Part shown: piece by piece, positions 8,480 through 17,856 of the stretch
How the letters are laid out: the number at the start of each line of letters is the position of its first letter
Position numbering within the stretch: position 1 is the first letter of the stretch
Source of the DNA: Syntrophaceae bacterium
Lineage (GTDB): Bacteria; Desulfobacterota; Syntrophia; Syntrophales; Smithellaceae
Length of the DNA: 64,000 nt
Reading direction: 5' to 3'
Assembly: GCA_009773315.1 (NCBI GenBank)
Contig: WRPE01000010.1
Span: forward strand, 1 to 64,000
Translations under genes and position numbers: made by a program
Notes under the pieces: model-generated
What the model was told of the DNA's origin: nothing
Database searches by the model: none
What the model saw: the letters and a program-made list of their open reading frames with translations, nothing else

Positions 8480-8925
8480 TATTCTTCGCCGACAACATTC
8501 AATTTAATTTCCGTATCAACACCTGTCACCAGCTTGATCTTCACTTTAAACTCACCCAGTGATTTGATCTGTTCATTATGAACGATCATTTTGCGGTCGA
8601 TGTCGAAGCCTTTTTCTTGGAGAGCGACTTCAATATCTTTGGAAGTGACCGAACCGAATATTTTGTGCTGATCGCCTACTTTGCGGGATAACGTCAGGGT
8701 AACTTGACCCAGGCGGGCCGCCAGATCTTGAGCGCCGGCTTTTTCTTTTTGTGCTTTTTGCAGAATATTCTTTTTTTCGAATTCAAAAGCTTTGATGTTT
8801 TTATCGTCTGCCTCGATGGCCAGGCCTTTCGGAATGAGCAAATTGCGGGCGTAACCGTCATTGACTTTAACCAAGTCTCCGGCCTTGCCTAAAGAAGGCA
8901 CGTTTTGTTTTAAAATAACCTTCAT
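8479..8925 (-). CDS. rplI: Ribosomal protein L9
   Basis: A 148-residue L9. The N-terminal rRNA-binding domain starts MKVILKQNVPSLGKAGDLVKVNDGYARN in two recognisable blocks, and GYARNLLIPKGLA is the family signature. A long central helix (about 45-75) joins the C-terminal domain with GSVTSKDI. It sits between the DUF2232 membrane protein gene and dnaB, a common order. Confidence 0.98.
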   Translation of the reverse strand: MKVILKQNVPSLGKAGDLVKVNDGYARNLLIPKGLAIEADDKNIKAFEFEKKNILQKAQKEKAGAQDLAARLGQVTLTLSRKVGDQHKIFGSVTSKDIEVALQEKGFDIDRKMIVHNEQIKSLGEFKVKIKLVTGVDTEIKLNVVGEE

Positions 8926-8963
8926 AGAAAACCCCCTGCTAGCATTGAATAATGTTCAGTAAA

Positions 8964-9992
8964 TTAATGAGTTGCCTGATCTTTACGGAAATGTTTGCGA
9001 AAGTCAATCCAAATGTCGAAGAATCCAACCGCGGCTATTGCTATCATAACAATTTGCTGAATCGCAATTAAAAAATAAAAAAGACAGCGGAAAAAAATTG
9101 AGATGTCTTTGCTCTGAAAAAAGAAGCTAACAATAGCAAGGCCTTGCAGGAGATAAACGAAAGACGCAACCAGGAATATGTTAATGCCCAAAAAACTGAT
9201 ATGTGTTTGCGAAAGAAAGCTCAATCCGCCGCCGGCAATAAAAATCCAGACAAGCCAATGGGGCGCACGCCATTCGGACAATGCCGAAAGGTTGGGCAGG
9301 ACAACGCCGCGTTTGTGCAGTAGTTTGCTTCCCATCAGCGCATTAATCCAGATCATGAATAATATCGATATGATGCAAATGGCAGGGGAGATTTTTATAA
9401 AAAATTGGATGACCGTTGGCTTGCTGTTTTTAATGGCGTTGATTTCTTCGGGATTTAAAGGCAACCGGCTATAGATCTGTATATTTGATTCAACGGCTTC
9501 CGTAATATGCTTTTCGAGTAACTGCCAGGGGCTCATAGAGAGCTGCATGCCGCCGTAAATAAAATAAAAAACAACTGCGCCCAGGATAACGAAAGCGGGA
9601 AGGAGTATAACGATTTCAATTGAATAATTTTTCCGGGCTGTCTGGGCCATCAAAATACCAGCCAGCCCCGTCGCCGCCAGGGCAAATACCGGCAGAACCG
9701 TATGCATGAATGATAGGAGTATCAACATGGCGCAAAGTATAATAAGAAAAGCGACCAGTACTTTCATCTGATCGATAAGAAGGCACAGGACAAATAAAGC
9801 CAGCGGCAGGGTTATGAGAAACAACAGGCCGATGAAAGGTATCAGAGAAGCTGCTAAAAATAATGCGATGATCAACAACAGCCGGAGAAACGGGCTATGA
9901 GGAGATAATAAATTCAATTTTGCCAAGAATAATAACCTGTGCTGAAACGAGGTAATGTGATTAAAAAAATTAGTAATTGCATGTGGATACAA
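8964..9992 (-). CDS. DUF2232 (YybS-like) integral membrane protein
   Basis: A 342-residue, strongly hydrophobic protein with about eight predicted transmembrane helices. Its location between rpsR and rplI is where DUF2232/YybS-type proteins are usually found, which supports the call as much as the sequence does. The start is uncertain: the longest frame begins with TTG at 9992 (leader MYPHAITNFFNH), with a GGAGGAA about 14 nt upstream. Function is unknown; ribosomal operon placement suggests co-expression with growth. Confidence 0.75.
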   Translation of the reverse strand: MYPHAITNFFNHITSFQHRLLFLAKLNLLSPHSPFLRLLLIIALFLAASLIPFIGLLFLITLPLALFVLCLLIDQMKVLVAFLIILCAMLILLSFMHTVLPVFALAATGLAGILMAQTARKNYSIEIVILLPAFVILGAVVFYFIYGGMQLSMSPWQLLEKHITEAVESNIQIYSRLPLNPEEINAIKNSKPTVIQFFIKISPAICIISILFMIWINALMGSKLLHKRGVVLPNLSALSEWRAPHWLVWIFIAGGGLSFLSQTHISFLGINIFLVASFVYLLQGLAIVSFFFQSKDISIFFRCLFYFLIAIQQIVMIAIAAVGFFDIWIDFRKHFRKDQATH

Positions 9993-10055
9993 TCAACGCC
10001 TGCCGGCTTCCTCCATTTGTCGGAATAAAACCGGCCGGCGTTTGTAAAAACTGGT

Positions 10056-10325
10056 TTACCTGCCTTCCGCGGTAACAAAAGGCATGATGGCGATGGTGCG
10101 TGCGCGTTTGATTGCGACAGTCAGTTCTCTTTGATGACCGGCGCAATTTCCCGTAATTCTTCTGGGCATAATTTTACCGCGCTCCGTGACAAAATTATTG
10201 AGAATGACCGGGTTTTTATAATCAAGTTTAATATTGGAGTCCGTGCAGAAGCGGCAGAATTTCTTTCTGTGGAAAAATTTCTTCTGGGGCGGACGTGATG
10301 GTCTTTCGCCGTTTTGTATAGCCAT
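10056..10325 (-). CDS. rpsR: Ribosomal protein S18
   Basis: An 89-residue S18, partner of S6 on the platform of the 30S subunit. It shows KKFCRFC, the [25 protein letters not shown] signature (two blocks) and [20 protein letters not shown]. The CxxC motif is kept, so it is the zinc-ribbon type. It lies 2 bp after rpsF. Confidence 0.98.
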   Translation of the reverse strand: MAIQNGERPSRPPQKKFFHRKKFCRFCTDSNIKLDYKNPVILNNFVTERGKIMPRRITGNCAGHQRELTVAIKRARTIAIMPFVTAEGR

Positions 10326-10327
10326 GG

Positions 10328-10798
10328 TTATTCTCCTTTCGTTGTATTTTCTTCTCGTGTGATTGCTTTTATGAATGTCGGCCGGTTGGGTTTTGCCTCG
10401 CCTGCCGGCTTTTCGTCTCTATTTGCTGCCGAATGATCGGTTTCTATGCGTATCGAGGTGCGCTTCACTTCCACGACGGCAACTTCTGCGTCCATACCCT
10501 CACGGGTGACAGCGCCTTCTTTGGCTATGGTCATAAATTTTAAAACCCGGTCGTCAATCTTAAAACTTCTTTCCATTTCGGCTACGATGGAACCGTTACC
10601 GGCGTAGTCAATAAAAAAATAAAATCCGTCTTTTTGTTTGTTGATTTCGTAGGCCAGGCGCCGTTTGCCCCATTTTTCAGCTTTGGCGACGACCCCTTTA
10701 CGGTCGGTGATGATGTTGGAAGACCGATCAATAATTGCCGTGATCTCTTCTTCCGTCAAATCCGTTTTGACAATAGTGATAACTTCGTATCTTTTCAA
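10328..10798 (-). CDS. rpsF: Ribosomal protein S6
   Basis: A 156-residue S6, first gene of the operon. Residues 1-95 form the ferredoxin-like core ([38 protein letters not shown]). A polar C-terminal tail of about 55 residues follows ([15 protein letters not shown] region), longer than the usual 95-135 residue protein. Such S6 tails vary widely in length among bacteria. Confidence 0.96.
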   Translation of the reverse strand: MKRYEVITIVKTDLTEEEITAIIDRSSNIITDRKGVVAKAEKWGKRRLAYEINKQKDGFYFFIDYAGNGSIVAEMERSFKIDDRVLKFMTIAKEGAVTREGMDAEVAVVEVKRTSIRIETDHSAANRDEKPAGEAKPNRPTFIKAITREENTTKGE

Positions 10799-10804
10799 AA
10801 TTTT

Positions 10805-10842
10805 CTCCTTTCGGCTCTAAAGCCCCTGAATAAGTTCAGGAG
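10805..10842 (-). promoter_or_regulatory. Candidate S6:S18-binding leader of rpsF mRNA
   Basis: On the minus strand the rpsF leader can fold with CTCC (10842-10839) pairing with the Shine-Dalgarno GGAG (10808-10805), enclosing a CCTGAA/TTCAGG hairpin and a GGCT..AGCC stem followed by CCG. Known rpsF leaders bind the S6:S18 complex through a conserved CCG beside two stems that overlap the ribosome site. The resemblance is by eye only. Confidence 0.35.
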
Positions 10843-10859
10843 CAAGGGGAGTCCATAAA

Positions 10860-11148
10860 AAATTGTGATGGTGCCTTTTATACCAGGCATGTTTGAAAAT
10901 CAAGGAATATGTTGGTCATTTTCAAATGACGAGAGGGAAGATATTCATTCTTTGAAATTATAGGGAAGAGATAGGTCAAAAGCATTAATAAAATCAATTA
11001 TTATCATTGATTATGCATTTTTATTAACCGCAAAGCAACAATAATCGTTGGGAAAGCTTGTAACACGCTCCGAAAATGTTAAAAACAAAACACATCGGGA
11101 CTCTACCATTTGCATTTGCAAGACAAGAAAGGAATCAATCTGCTCATC
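10860..11148. other. Intergenic region without a gene
   Basis: This AT-rich stretch separates the divergent rpsF operon and the aldolase remnant and should hold the rpsF operon promoter. I could not choose a convincing -35/-10 pair and saw no coding sequence. Confidence 0.5.
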
Positions 11149-11623
11149 ATGACGAAGAAATATGCCAACTATAAAAAAGATGTACTTAACGCCAGTCTGT
11201 GACTTTCCCAGCAGGGGTATTTTGGTTCACCTAAGGGGGCTACAGGTAACGTTTCGGTACAGATCGACGGTGAAGCAAGCATGGCGATTACGCCGTCGGG
11301 AGTGCGGGATCAGGATATGTCTGCTGAAGATATATGTATTGTCGGATTCGATCTTGAAGAGATCGATCTGAAAACAGGCCGGAAGCCCGGAACTGGCCCG
11401 GAACATGGAAGCGAAACTATCCAATAACGCCAGCGTCTATATTATCCAGAACCACGGCATTGTGACATTGGGCAAGACACTCGATAGGGCGATTTTCAAC
11501 GCCGAATTCTTGGAGAAAACCGCCCATATTTATTATATGGCCTTATCTTCCGGAAAGCCGGTCACTGTACTTCTCGAATCAATCGTCGAGAGGATTGAGG
11601 CGATGAGGAAATCAGAGGTTTAA
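11149..11623 (+). pseudogene. Class II aldolase/adducin family protein, degraded
   Basis: From ATG 11149 the frame reads MTKKYANYKKDVLNASL, a TGA stop at 11200-11202 (probably former TGG), then LSQQGYFGSPKGATGNVSV, ASMAITPSGVRDQDMSAEDI and IDLKTGRKP. The homology breaks near 11390, and from about 11403 a different frame supplies the C-terminal part: NASVYIIQNHGIVTLGKTLD and AEFLEKTAHIYYMAL. Together these are the two ends of a fuculose-phosphate aldolase/ribulose-phosphate epimerase-like protein. The middle with the His-X-His zinc ligands is deleted. One nonsense change, one deletion and a frameshift make it non-functional. Confidence 0.8.
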
Positions 11624-12010
11624 GGAGGCCGCAGCAGAATACACGCAAAGATTCAGGCCTGTGCTATTCAACTTTTCGCCCGCAAATCAACAGGAGCAAT
11701 CTTCTGCCAACTTCGTTGGCACCTCTGCCTGAAAAGTTGGCAGGGGTGAACATCCCAATGGAACGACAAATCGTGTAAAAGCCCTTCAAGGTTGATTCTT
11801 AGCAAACGGCATATAGATTGCGTTTACATTTATGGTTGAAAACGTCAGGATAAAATGGTGACGACATCTGGCGGCAAAATCAAAAATTTTTTTTGCCGAG
11901 GAAATATGATATGGATTTTCCATGATGACGCTTAGCGAACAAAGTATCGCCGAGCCATTTGACGGTGATGCACAAGACAAACATTACGGACTGAAAGCGG
12001 GGATAATATA
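11624..12010. other. Intergenic region without a recognisable gene
   Basis: Short frames here have no ribosome sites or family features. The imperfect dyad around 11700-11745 (TGCCAACTT and AAGTTGGCA, 9 bp each) could form a hairpin ending the aldolase remnant transcript. Confidence 0.4.
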
Positions 12011-13909
12011 ATGGATTTCCAGAGACAACATCATGGCAAAGTTTTTCTGTTGCTGCTGCTGATCATTCTTTCTTTTCTCGTGGGGTGTTCGCGGGGATCG
12101 TCCAGCCCGAGTGAAGATCCTTCCGACCTGTCCAAAATGACGGAAATTTCTTCGGATGTAATAATTATTACCGCCGCTTCGGGTGGTTTTGTGACCCACG
12201 ATGAGGCCACCATCGAATTTCCTGCTGCCGTCCTGCCTGCGGACACGTTGATCAAGGTATCGAAGGTTTACGTTTCCGAAAGCGAACAGGACGAATCGCT
12301 CATCGATCTGACCGGTGCCTATGTCATCTCAACGACTTCCTCCCCTCAAACGATTCAATTGGCCGGTTCGGCAACTCTGAAGATGAAAGTTAATCCGGCG
12401 GGGCTTGACGAAACGACCATCCGGATTGTGGTATGGGACGGCTACGAATGGAATGAAGTCCGCTGTGAATACGATAGCACTCTCAAGGTGATCTCCACCA
12501 CCACAGAGACGGTCATGCCCTATGGGACCCGCATATACCTGGCGAATCCCGAAGTCAGTTCTAACAAAGAGCGGGAAGGCGGCGAGCAGATCGTTTCGGA
12601 ATTTGTGGCCGTGAAGGTGGTTGGCGAAACCCAGGGCGGCGCTGCGGAAGAAAATGCCGTCCCCGTTAACGTTCTCCGGGCAGGCGCCGATACGGTTGCC
12701 CCCGGCAGGGCTGTCTATGTAAAGTCACCGCAGGGAAAGTTTACCGTCGACTATAAGCAGGTCAAAGACCCCGTGCAGGCCGCCGCCCTGCAAAAGAAAG
12801 CAGAGGCCGTCGCCGGATATATGGACAATGCTTACGAGCAGATCATAAAGGGAATGGGCCTCAAGGAACCCGCTTTAGGCAGCGGCTATGGCAAGAGCGG
12901 GACCTGGACCGTCTCACTCACAACCATGAGTGGCGACCACGGTTCGGTGGACATCGAAACAGGGGAAATCTGCCTGAATATCAAAGATGAAATCGGAGAC
13001 GGCCTTTCCCATACCTGCCACCACGAATTTACCCATATGATCCAGTTTAAGACACTGAAAGAGGCAAAAAATGAGGTCGACGACAGCTTAGACTGGTTCA
13101 ATGAGACGATGGCCGACGCCGTCGGATGGTATGCCCTATATGGGCGTGGAACCGTATATTGCGCAGCGGGTGAGAGCATGGGTTATTTCGATGAGCGCCT
13201 GGATGCCGACAAGAAAACCCCAAAAAGTAATAATAACCAATACGAGTACAAGCACTTTCCCTTTATTTCCTATCTCCTGGCAACATACAAAGAAGCTCCG
13301 TTCAAGAAATTTTTTGAAACCTGGTATTCATACGCCGGCAGTCAAATCAGCATGAACACCATTGATTCAGCGGCCACCCGGGAAGGCTCCCTGGGCAAGG
13401 CCATCACGGGCAGAGATGGTATCTTCTGGGATTTTTACCGGGATTATTTCATCTCCGGGACCGTCTTCAACAGGGAAAAATTCAAGAATTTACCCGACCG
13501 GGACAGCGGCAAACCTTATGACATCAAGGAAGACGAAAAAGAAAAACAGGGAGTGACGATCGTCGAGATAGGTTCCAATGTGTCCTATCAGAAGGAGTTC
13601 ACCATACAGCGTCTTGCCGGTCAGGTGTTGATCTTGAAATACAAAGGGAGTTCTCCGCTGGATATTACGGTTAAAGCCATCTCCGCACCCGGCCAGTCTG
13701 CCGGTCATATCCAACTCAATGCCTTTAAAAGGGTGGGAGGCATCCTCCAGCCCCCCGGCGACGTTGAAGAGGTAAGCGACGGCGCTACCAAGACGAAGGA
13801 GTATACAGGCGTCGGCGGCGATATTCATGATATCTATCTGCTCATGGTCAATACCTCATGGAAGGCGGATGATTATAAAGTCACCGTTGTCGTAACGGAG
13901 AAGCAGTAA
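12011..13909 (+). CDS. Putative zinc metallopeptidase lipoprotein
   Basis: A 632-residue exported lipoprotein: a basic start, a leucine-rich signal segment and lipobox LVGC (Cys about residue 26). Residues about 55-110 form a beta-rich domain with GGFVTHDEATIEFPAAVLP, resembling ZU5-like sequences. The HEFTH motif (His338, Glu339, His342) followed 22 residues later by WFNETMAD (Glu365) is the zinc and third-ligand pattern of gluzincin metallopeptidases. The last 130 residues are another beta-rich module. The next gene is an M28 peptidase lipoprotein, 27 bp downstream. The exact peptidase family is not clear to me. Confidence 0.75.
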   Translation: MDFQRQHHGKVFLLLLLIILSFLVGCSRGSSSPSEDPSDLSKMTEISSDVIIITAASGGFVTHDEATIEFPAAVLPADTLIKVSKVYVSESEQDESLIDLTGAYVISTTSSPQTIQLAGSATLKMKVNPAGLDETTIRIVVWDGYEWNEVRCEYDSTLKVISTTTETVMPYGTRIYLANPEVSSNKEREGGEQIVSEFVAVKVVGETQGGAAEENAVPVNVLRAGADTVAPGRAVYVKSPQGKFTVDYKQVKDPVQAAALQKKAEAVAGYMDNAYEQIIKGMGLKEPALGSGYGKSGTWTVSLTTMSGDHGSVDIETGEICLNIKDEIGDGLSHTCHHEFTHMIQFKTLKEAKNEVDDSLDWFNETMADAVGWYALYGRGTVYCAAGESMGYFDERLDADKKTPKSNNNQYEYKHFPFISYLLATYKEAPFKKFFETWYSYAGSQISMNTIDSAATREGSLGKAITGRDGIFWDFYRDYFISGTVFNREKFKNLPDRDSGKPYDIKEDEKEKQGVTIVEIGSNVSYQKEFTIQRLAGQVLILKYKGSSPLDITVKAISAPGQSAGHIQLNAFKRVGGILQPPGDVEEVSDGATKTKEYTGVGGDIHDIYLLMVNTSWKADDYKVTVVVTEKQ

Positions 13910-13936
13910 CGGAACTGTCAAACGGAAAGGAATGCC

Positions 13937-15466
13937 ATGAAAAGTCTCATGAAACCGAAGGTTACCATTGAACTCAGGCTCACGATACTGCTTATCGCTT
14001 TGTGTATAGCGATTATATCTTATCTGGGCTGCAGCAGTTCTTCACCTGAACCACAGGTTCTCGCCAGAGTGGAAGTCCCGGGGTATATCGAAGACCTGAA
14101 TCTGCCCGTCTATGCGGGCATTGAAGATGGAACGGAAACTTTCTACGCGCTCGTCATCGCCACGAGGACACAACTGGACAATGCCCATGTGACCTACCGC
14201 ATCATCGATAAATACACACCCGGGAAGCGCTACCTCATTGCCCTGGAGGAATACGAAGGCGCCCGCGAGGAGGCCGCCGGGTTGGTCAATGTCCTGTATG
14301 ACGACGGAGAACACATTATCGTGCGTTACACGTTTGCGGTGTCTGAACTTCTCTCCGAAATAGGGTTTGACAGCAGTTTGATGAATGACCATCCGATATG
14401 GTCCGGCAAAGCCGCGTCCGGTGCGGCGGCCAGATCAAATCTTTCCTCCGCGGTTGCTTCCTTTGAGAAGAACCTTACGGTGGAGAAGATGCTCAATGCC
14501 GTGACCCAGAATGAGATTGAGCTGTATACGGAATATCTGAGCGGCGAGAAACAGGTTACGGTGGACGGAAAACCGGTAACGCTTTCGACCCGCCACACTT
14601 ACAAGGCAGGCACGAAGGTGTTGGAGGCGACGCAACACGTGCATGACCAGATGAAAGCTATGGGCTTGACGGCTTCCTTTTCAACATGGAACTATCACTA
14701 TAAGGATGAGGATGATCCTGATTTCGTTCCCATTGCCCTCATGGGCCGCAATGTGGCAGGTGAGATCAGGGGGCAGACGAACCCGGACGAGATTGTCATC
14801 CTTATCGCGCACCTGGATTCCATTTCGGGAAAGGATGACGAAACAGCGCCGGGCGCGGACGACAATGCCAGCGGCTGCGTTGGCCTGTTGATGGCGGCCA
14901 AGATCATGAAGGATTACAAGTTCAAGCGCACCGTACGGTTTGTCTTCACCACCGGCGAGGAGCAGGACGTCATTGGCGGCAAGGCATACGCAAAAAGCGT
15001 GGATGATGCGAGGGAGAATATCGTCGCGGTGCTGAATCTCGACATGATCGGTTACAGCAAGGTACTCGACCCTCCCGTCAAGCCGATGCAACAGATAAAG
15101 ATCAGACATGCAAAGTTTAAGACGGCTTACGAGAAGGATTTACCTGTCGCCCAGACCTACATCAATGTGGTCAATACCTATGGAATGAATCAGGTCTTCG
15201 AGGTCAAGCTCACGCCTGATGGCGAGACTTGCAGCGATCATGCGCCATTTTGGGAGGTCTGCACGTCCAGAGAAGAAAACTCAGCATGTTATTCCGCCGC
15301 CTGGGCCATAGAATACGCGGAAAAGGGATTCATCAACCCCAAAATGCACACGACGAACGACCGGATCAAGCTCAATGGCAAGTACCATATGAACCTGCCT
15401 TATTATGAGGCAATCGTTAAGGCCGCGCTGGGCACAGCGGCCCACCTGGCCGAGATAGCGCCGTAA
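13937..15466 (+). CDS. M28-family metallopeptidase lipoprotein
   Basis: A 509-residue protein with a signal segment and lipobox YLGC. The catalytic domain (about 255-505) has every M28 hallmark: AHLDS (His292), GADDNASG (bridging Asp308), GEEQ (general base Glu341 and zinc ligand Glu342), LDMIGY (Asp369) and SDHAPFW (His435). M28 enzymes are usually two-zinc aminopeptidases. The N-terminal 230 residues are of unknown fold. AAAGGA precedes the ATG. Together with the upstream gene it may form an envelope-attached peptide-degrading pair. Confidence 0.9.
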   Translation: MKSLMKPKVTIELRLTILLIALCIAIISYLGCSSSSPEPQVLARVEVPGYIEDLNLPVYAGIEDGTETFYALVIATRTQLDNAHVTYRIIDKYTPGKRYLIALEEYEGAREEAAGLVNVLYDDGEHIIVRYTFAVSELLSEIGFDSSLMNDHPIWSGKAASGAAARSNLSSAVASFEKNLTVEKMLNAVTQNEIELYTEYLSGEKQVTVDGKPVTLSTRHTYKAGTKVLEATQHVHDQMKAMGLTASFSTWNYHYKDEDDPDFVPIALMGRNVAGEIRGQTNPDEIVILIAHLDSISGKDDETAPGADDNASGCVGLLMAAKIMKDYKFKRTVRFVFTTGEEQDVIGGKAYAKSVDDARENIVAVLNLDMIGYSKVLDPPVKPMQQIKIRHAKFKTAYEKDLPVAQTYINVVNTYGMNQVFEVKLTPDGETCSDHAPFWEVCTSREENSACYSAAWAIEYAEKGFINPKMHTTNDRIKLNGKYHMNLPYYEAIVKAALGTAAHLAEIAP

Positions 15467-15511
15467 AACGGATAAGTATTATAGACGATTGATACGGACC
15501 GGGGGAATCAG

Positions 15512-15533
15512 TGCCTCGTGATGAATCGAGGCA
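15512..15533. terminator. Hairpin between convergent genes
   Basis: TGCCTCG (15512-15518) and CGAGGCA (15527-15533) form a 7-bp stem with an 8-nt loop between the convergent peptidase and dehydrogenase genes. T-runs are weak on both strands. Confidence 0.4.
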
Positions 15534-15536
15534 TGA

Positions 15537-16550
15537 TTATTCATTCGGTTTGATAATGACTTTGATCGATTCGCGGCCTTGGGACACCAGACGAAAACCT
15601 TTAACAATATCGGTTAAGGCAAACCGATGCGTGATCAGATCATCCACGACGATTTCGTCCGATTCGATCAGTCTCATTGCTTCGTTAATATCGGGAGGCC
15701 CGCAATAATAAGAAGTGATAATGGTAATTTCCTTCATCCAGAAATCATTAATAGGAACGACAACCTTCTTGTCCGGTCCGGGAACGGCAAACAGGACAAT
15801 CACACCACCCTTATCCACACATCTCCATGCCTGCTCTACTGCTGAATCGGCGGAGGCGCATAAAAATACGATGTCAGCCTTTTTACCATTTTCCACAATC
15901 AACCGCTCTGAAAAATTATCTGCCGCGTTGATGATGATATCGGCCCCCATATGTGCGGCAAATTCCAGTTTTACATGGTTAATGTCGGCGGCTATTACTC
16001 TACATCCTGTTGCCCTGGCCAGCTTCACATGAAGCAGTCCGGCCATCCCGCACCCAATAACCATCACAGACTGACCCTTCTTTACGCAGGCCAGCCTCTG
16101 CGCCCGAACGACGCAGGCCAGAGGTTCAATGAATGTGCTTTGATCATAGGTAATATTTTCAGGCAGTAGATATGTTCCGCGCTCTACAATTATTTCCGGA
16201 ACCAGGATGTATTCGGCAAAACCGCCGGGAAGGCGTTCTTTAATTTCCGTGCATTGGGGGTAGTGACTGTTTTTGCAATAAAAACATTTCATGCAGGGCA
16301 CTTTTGGGGCGATAAATACCCGGTCGCTCAATTTATATTTATTGACGGAATCACCGAGGGCGACAACCTGTGCGCCTATTTCATGACCCTGGACCAGCGG
16401 CGCTCTCGGGAGCCGGTACCATTCGACGATATCACTGCCGCAGATGCCGCAGGACATAACCTTGACCAGCATCTCTTGGGGGCTGGGTACCGGAGTCGGC
16501 ACTTCTTCAATCCGGATATCTTTGTTATTATACCAGTAGGCAACTTTCAT
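15537..16550 (-). CDS. Zinc-dependent medium-chain alcohol/polyol dehydrogenase
   Basis: A 337-residue MDR-family dehydrogenase. Catalytic zinc ligands are in GICGSD (Cys37), GHEIG (His56, Glu57) and FIEPLA (Glu142). A structural zinc site is formed by Cys86, 89, 92 and 100 ([15 protein letters not shown]). The Rossmann motif is [10 protein letters not shown]. The closest general type is sorbitol/threonine dehydrogenase. Its ATG overlaps the end of the lsrF-like gene by 4 bp, so the substrate is probably a hydroxy-ketone or polyol linked to that enzyme's reaction. Confidence 0.9.
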   Translation of the reverse strand: MKVAYWYNNKDIRIEEVPTPVPSPQEMLVKVMSCGICGSDIVEWYRLPRAPLVQGHEIGAQVVALGDSVNKYKLSDRVFIAPKVPCMKCFYCKNSHYPQCTEIKERLPGGFAEYILVPEIIVERGTYLLPENITYDQSTFIEPLACVVRAQRLACVKKGQSVMVIGCGMAGLLHVKLARATGCRVIAADINHVKLEFAAHMGADIIINAADNFSERLIVENGKKADIVFLCASADSAVEQAWRCVDKGGVIVLFAVPGPDKKVVVPINDFWMKEITIITSYYCGPPDINEAMRLIESDEIVVDDLITHRFALTDIVKGFRLVSQGRESIKVIIKPNE

Positions 16551-17425
16551 TTATTCTTCAAGATGTTATAAAGATCAAAAGCCGCAGCCGGAGTCTCGTT
16601 GTCATGGACGACGGCCCGCACCGCCTGAATCATGGCAATCGGCGCTTCGGACTGAAAAATATTACGTCCCATGTCCACACCGGCGGCGCCCTTCTGAACG
16701 GCATTATAGGCCATGGTCAGGGCGTCAAGTTCCGATATTTTCTTGCCGCCGGCCATCACAATCGGCACAGGGCAGGATGCCGTGACGGTCTCAAAACCTT
16801 CGTCTATATAGTAAGTTTTGATATAGTGAGCGCCAAGCTCAGCGCATATCCTGCAAGCCAGCCGGAAATATTTTGCGTCCCGGGCCATATCCTTGCCTAC
16901 CGCTGTCACCGCAAGGGTGGGAATGCCGTAACGATTGCCGATGTCAACCATCCTGGTCATGTTGATGATTGACTGCCTTTCATATTCGCCGCCGATAAAG
17001 ACCTGAACAGCCATGGCACAGACATTTAAACGGATAGATTCTTCGATATCAACAGCAATATCTTCATTGGACAACTCTTTGAGAATGCTGGCGCCCCCGG
17101 AAACCCGAAGCACCATGGATTGAGACGTGGAGGGTGGTACAACACTGCGGAGAATTCCCCTGGTCAGCATAAGCGTATCCGCGTAAGGTACAAGAGGAAG
17201 AATGTTGATATCGACTCGTTCCAGACCGGTCGTAGGTCCCTGGAAATAACCGTGATCGATGGCCAGCATAACCGTTCGACCGGAGACGGGATTAAATATC
17301 CGCGCCAGTCTGTTTTTCATTCCCCAATCCAGAGAATTTGAACCTTTGAGAAAAAAACCTTGTGTCTGCTGAGGCATATCGCAATGAAACACCTTTGCTT
17401 CCTTGATTCCATCCGCATCCGGCAT
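16547..17425 (-). CDS. lsrF: LsrF-like class I aldolase/thiolase
   Basis: A 292-residue TIM-barrel enzyme of the DhnA/LsrF group. The sequence tracks enterobacterial LsrF from end to end: [39 protein letters not shown]-like [21 protein letters not shown] and [14 protein letters not shown]. LsrF transfers the acetyl group of 3-hydroxy-5-phosphonooxypentane-2,4-dione to CoA in AI-2 breakdown; Lys203 in GAHYIKTYY aligns with its Schiff-base lysine. No lsr transporter, kinase LsrK, LsrG or regulator LsrR is nearby. The overlapping dehydrogenase suggests a different sugar-phosphate or ketone pathway. Confidence 0.85.
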   Translation of the reverse strand: MPDADGIKEAKVFHCDMPQQTQGFFLKGSNSLDWGMKNRLARIFNPVSGRTVMLAIDHGYFQGPTTGLERVDINILPLVPYADTLMLTRGILRSVVPPSTSQSMVLRVSGGASILKELSNEDIAVDIEESIRLNVCAMAVQVFIGGEYERQSIINMTRMVDIGNRYGIPTLAVTAVGKDMARDAKYFRLACRICAELGAHYIKTYYIDEGFETVTASCPVPIVMAGGKKISELDALTMAYNAVQKGAAGVDMGRNIFQSEAPIAMIQAVRAVVHDNETPAAAFDLYNILKNK

Positions 17426-17856
17426 CTTTTGTGTTCTCCTTTCCCATCTTGAAGTTTCTTAAGGAAGTATGTTTTTTGTTCTCTCCATTATTTTTCTGTG
17501 GGGGGCGTTGATTTTATTCCTGATTCGTCTTTATAGTTTGATTTTGCGTATACCCATAAATATCAAACCTTGCTCTTTTTTATCTTCCGCCTTGGACTTT
17601 TTTGTTCTTAAAAAACGATGTCGTTGTATATTGTGAAAAGTATCAAATGTCAAATGGTCTCTATGCGCGGATAACGACCTGTACTCAATGATTGACTGAT
17701 TTTAGGAACTATGCGACATTACAATCTATAATGGTTGAAACCAAGCAAGCATATCTGGTATGTGCATGCGATCCATAAAATCAAGATGAGGAACTTTTGG
17801 CCCGTGAACGTGAGCGTCGCAGGACAACTGACGCGTGAGGCAGGGAGGAGCAGACG
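17426..17856. other. Divergent intergenic region
   Basis: A 431-bp gap between the divergent lsrF-like gene and the PAS/HD-GYP gene that must contain both promoters. A TATAAT at about 17730 is the best -10 candidate for the rightward gene, but its -35 is poor. No gene or strong repeat was seen. Confidence 0.4.

Noticed and set aside
11162-11371. 69-codon frame as a separate gene
   Set aside because: It is a shifted frame of the decayed aldolase.
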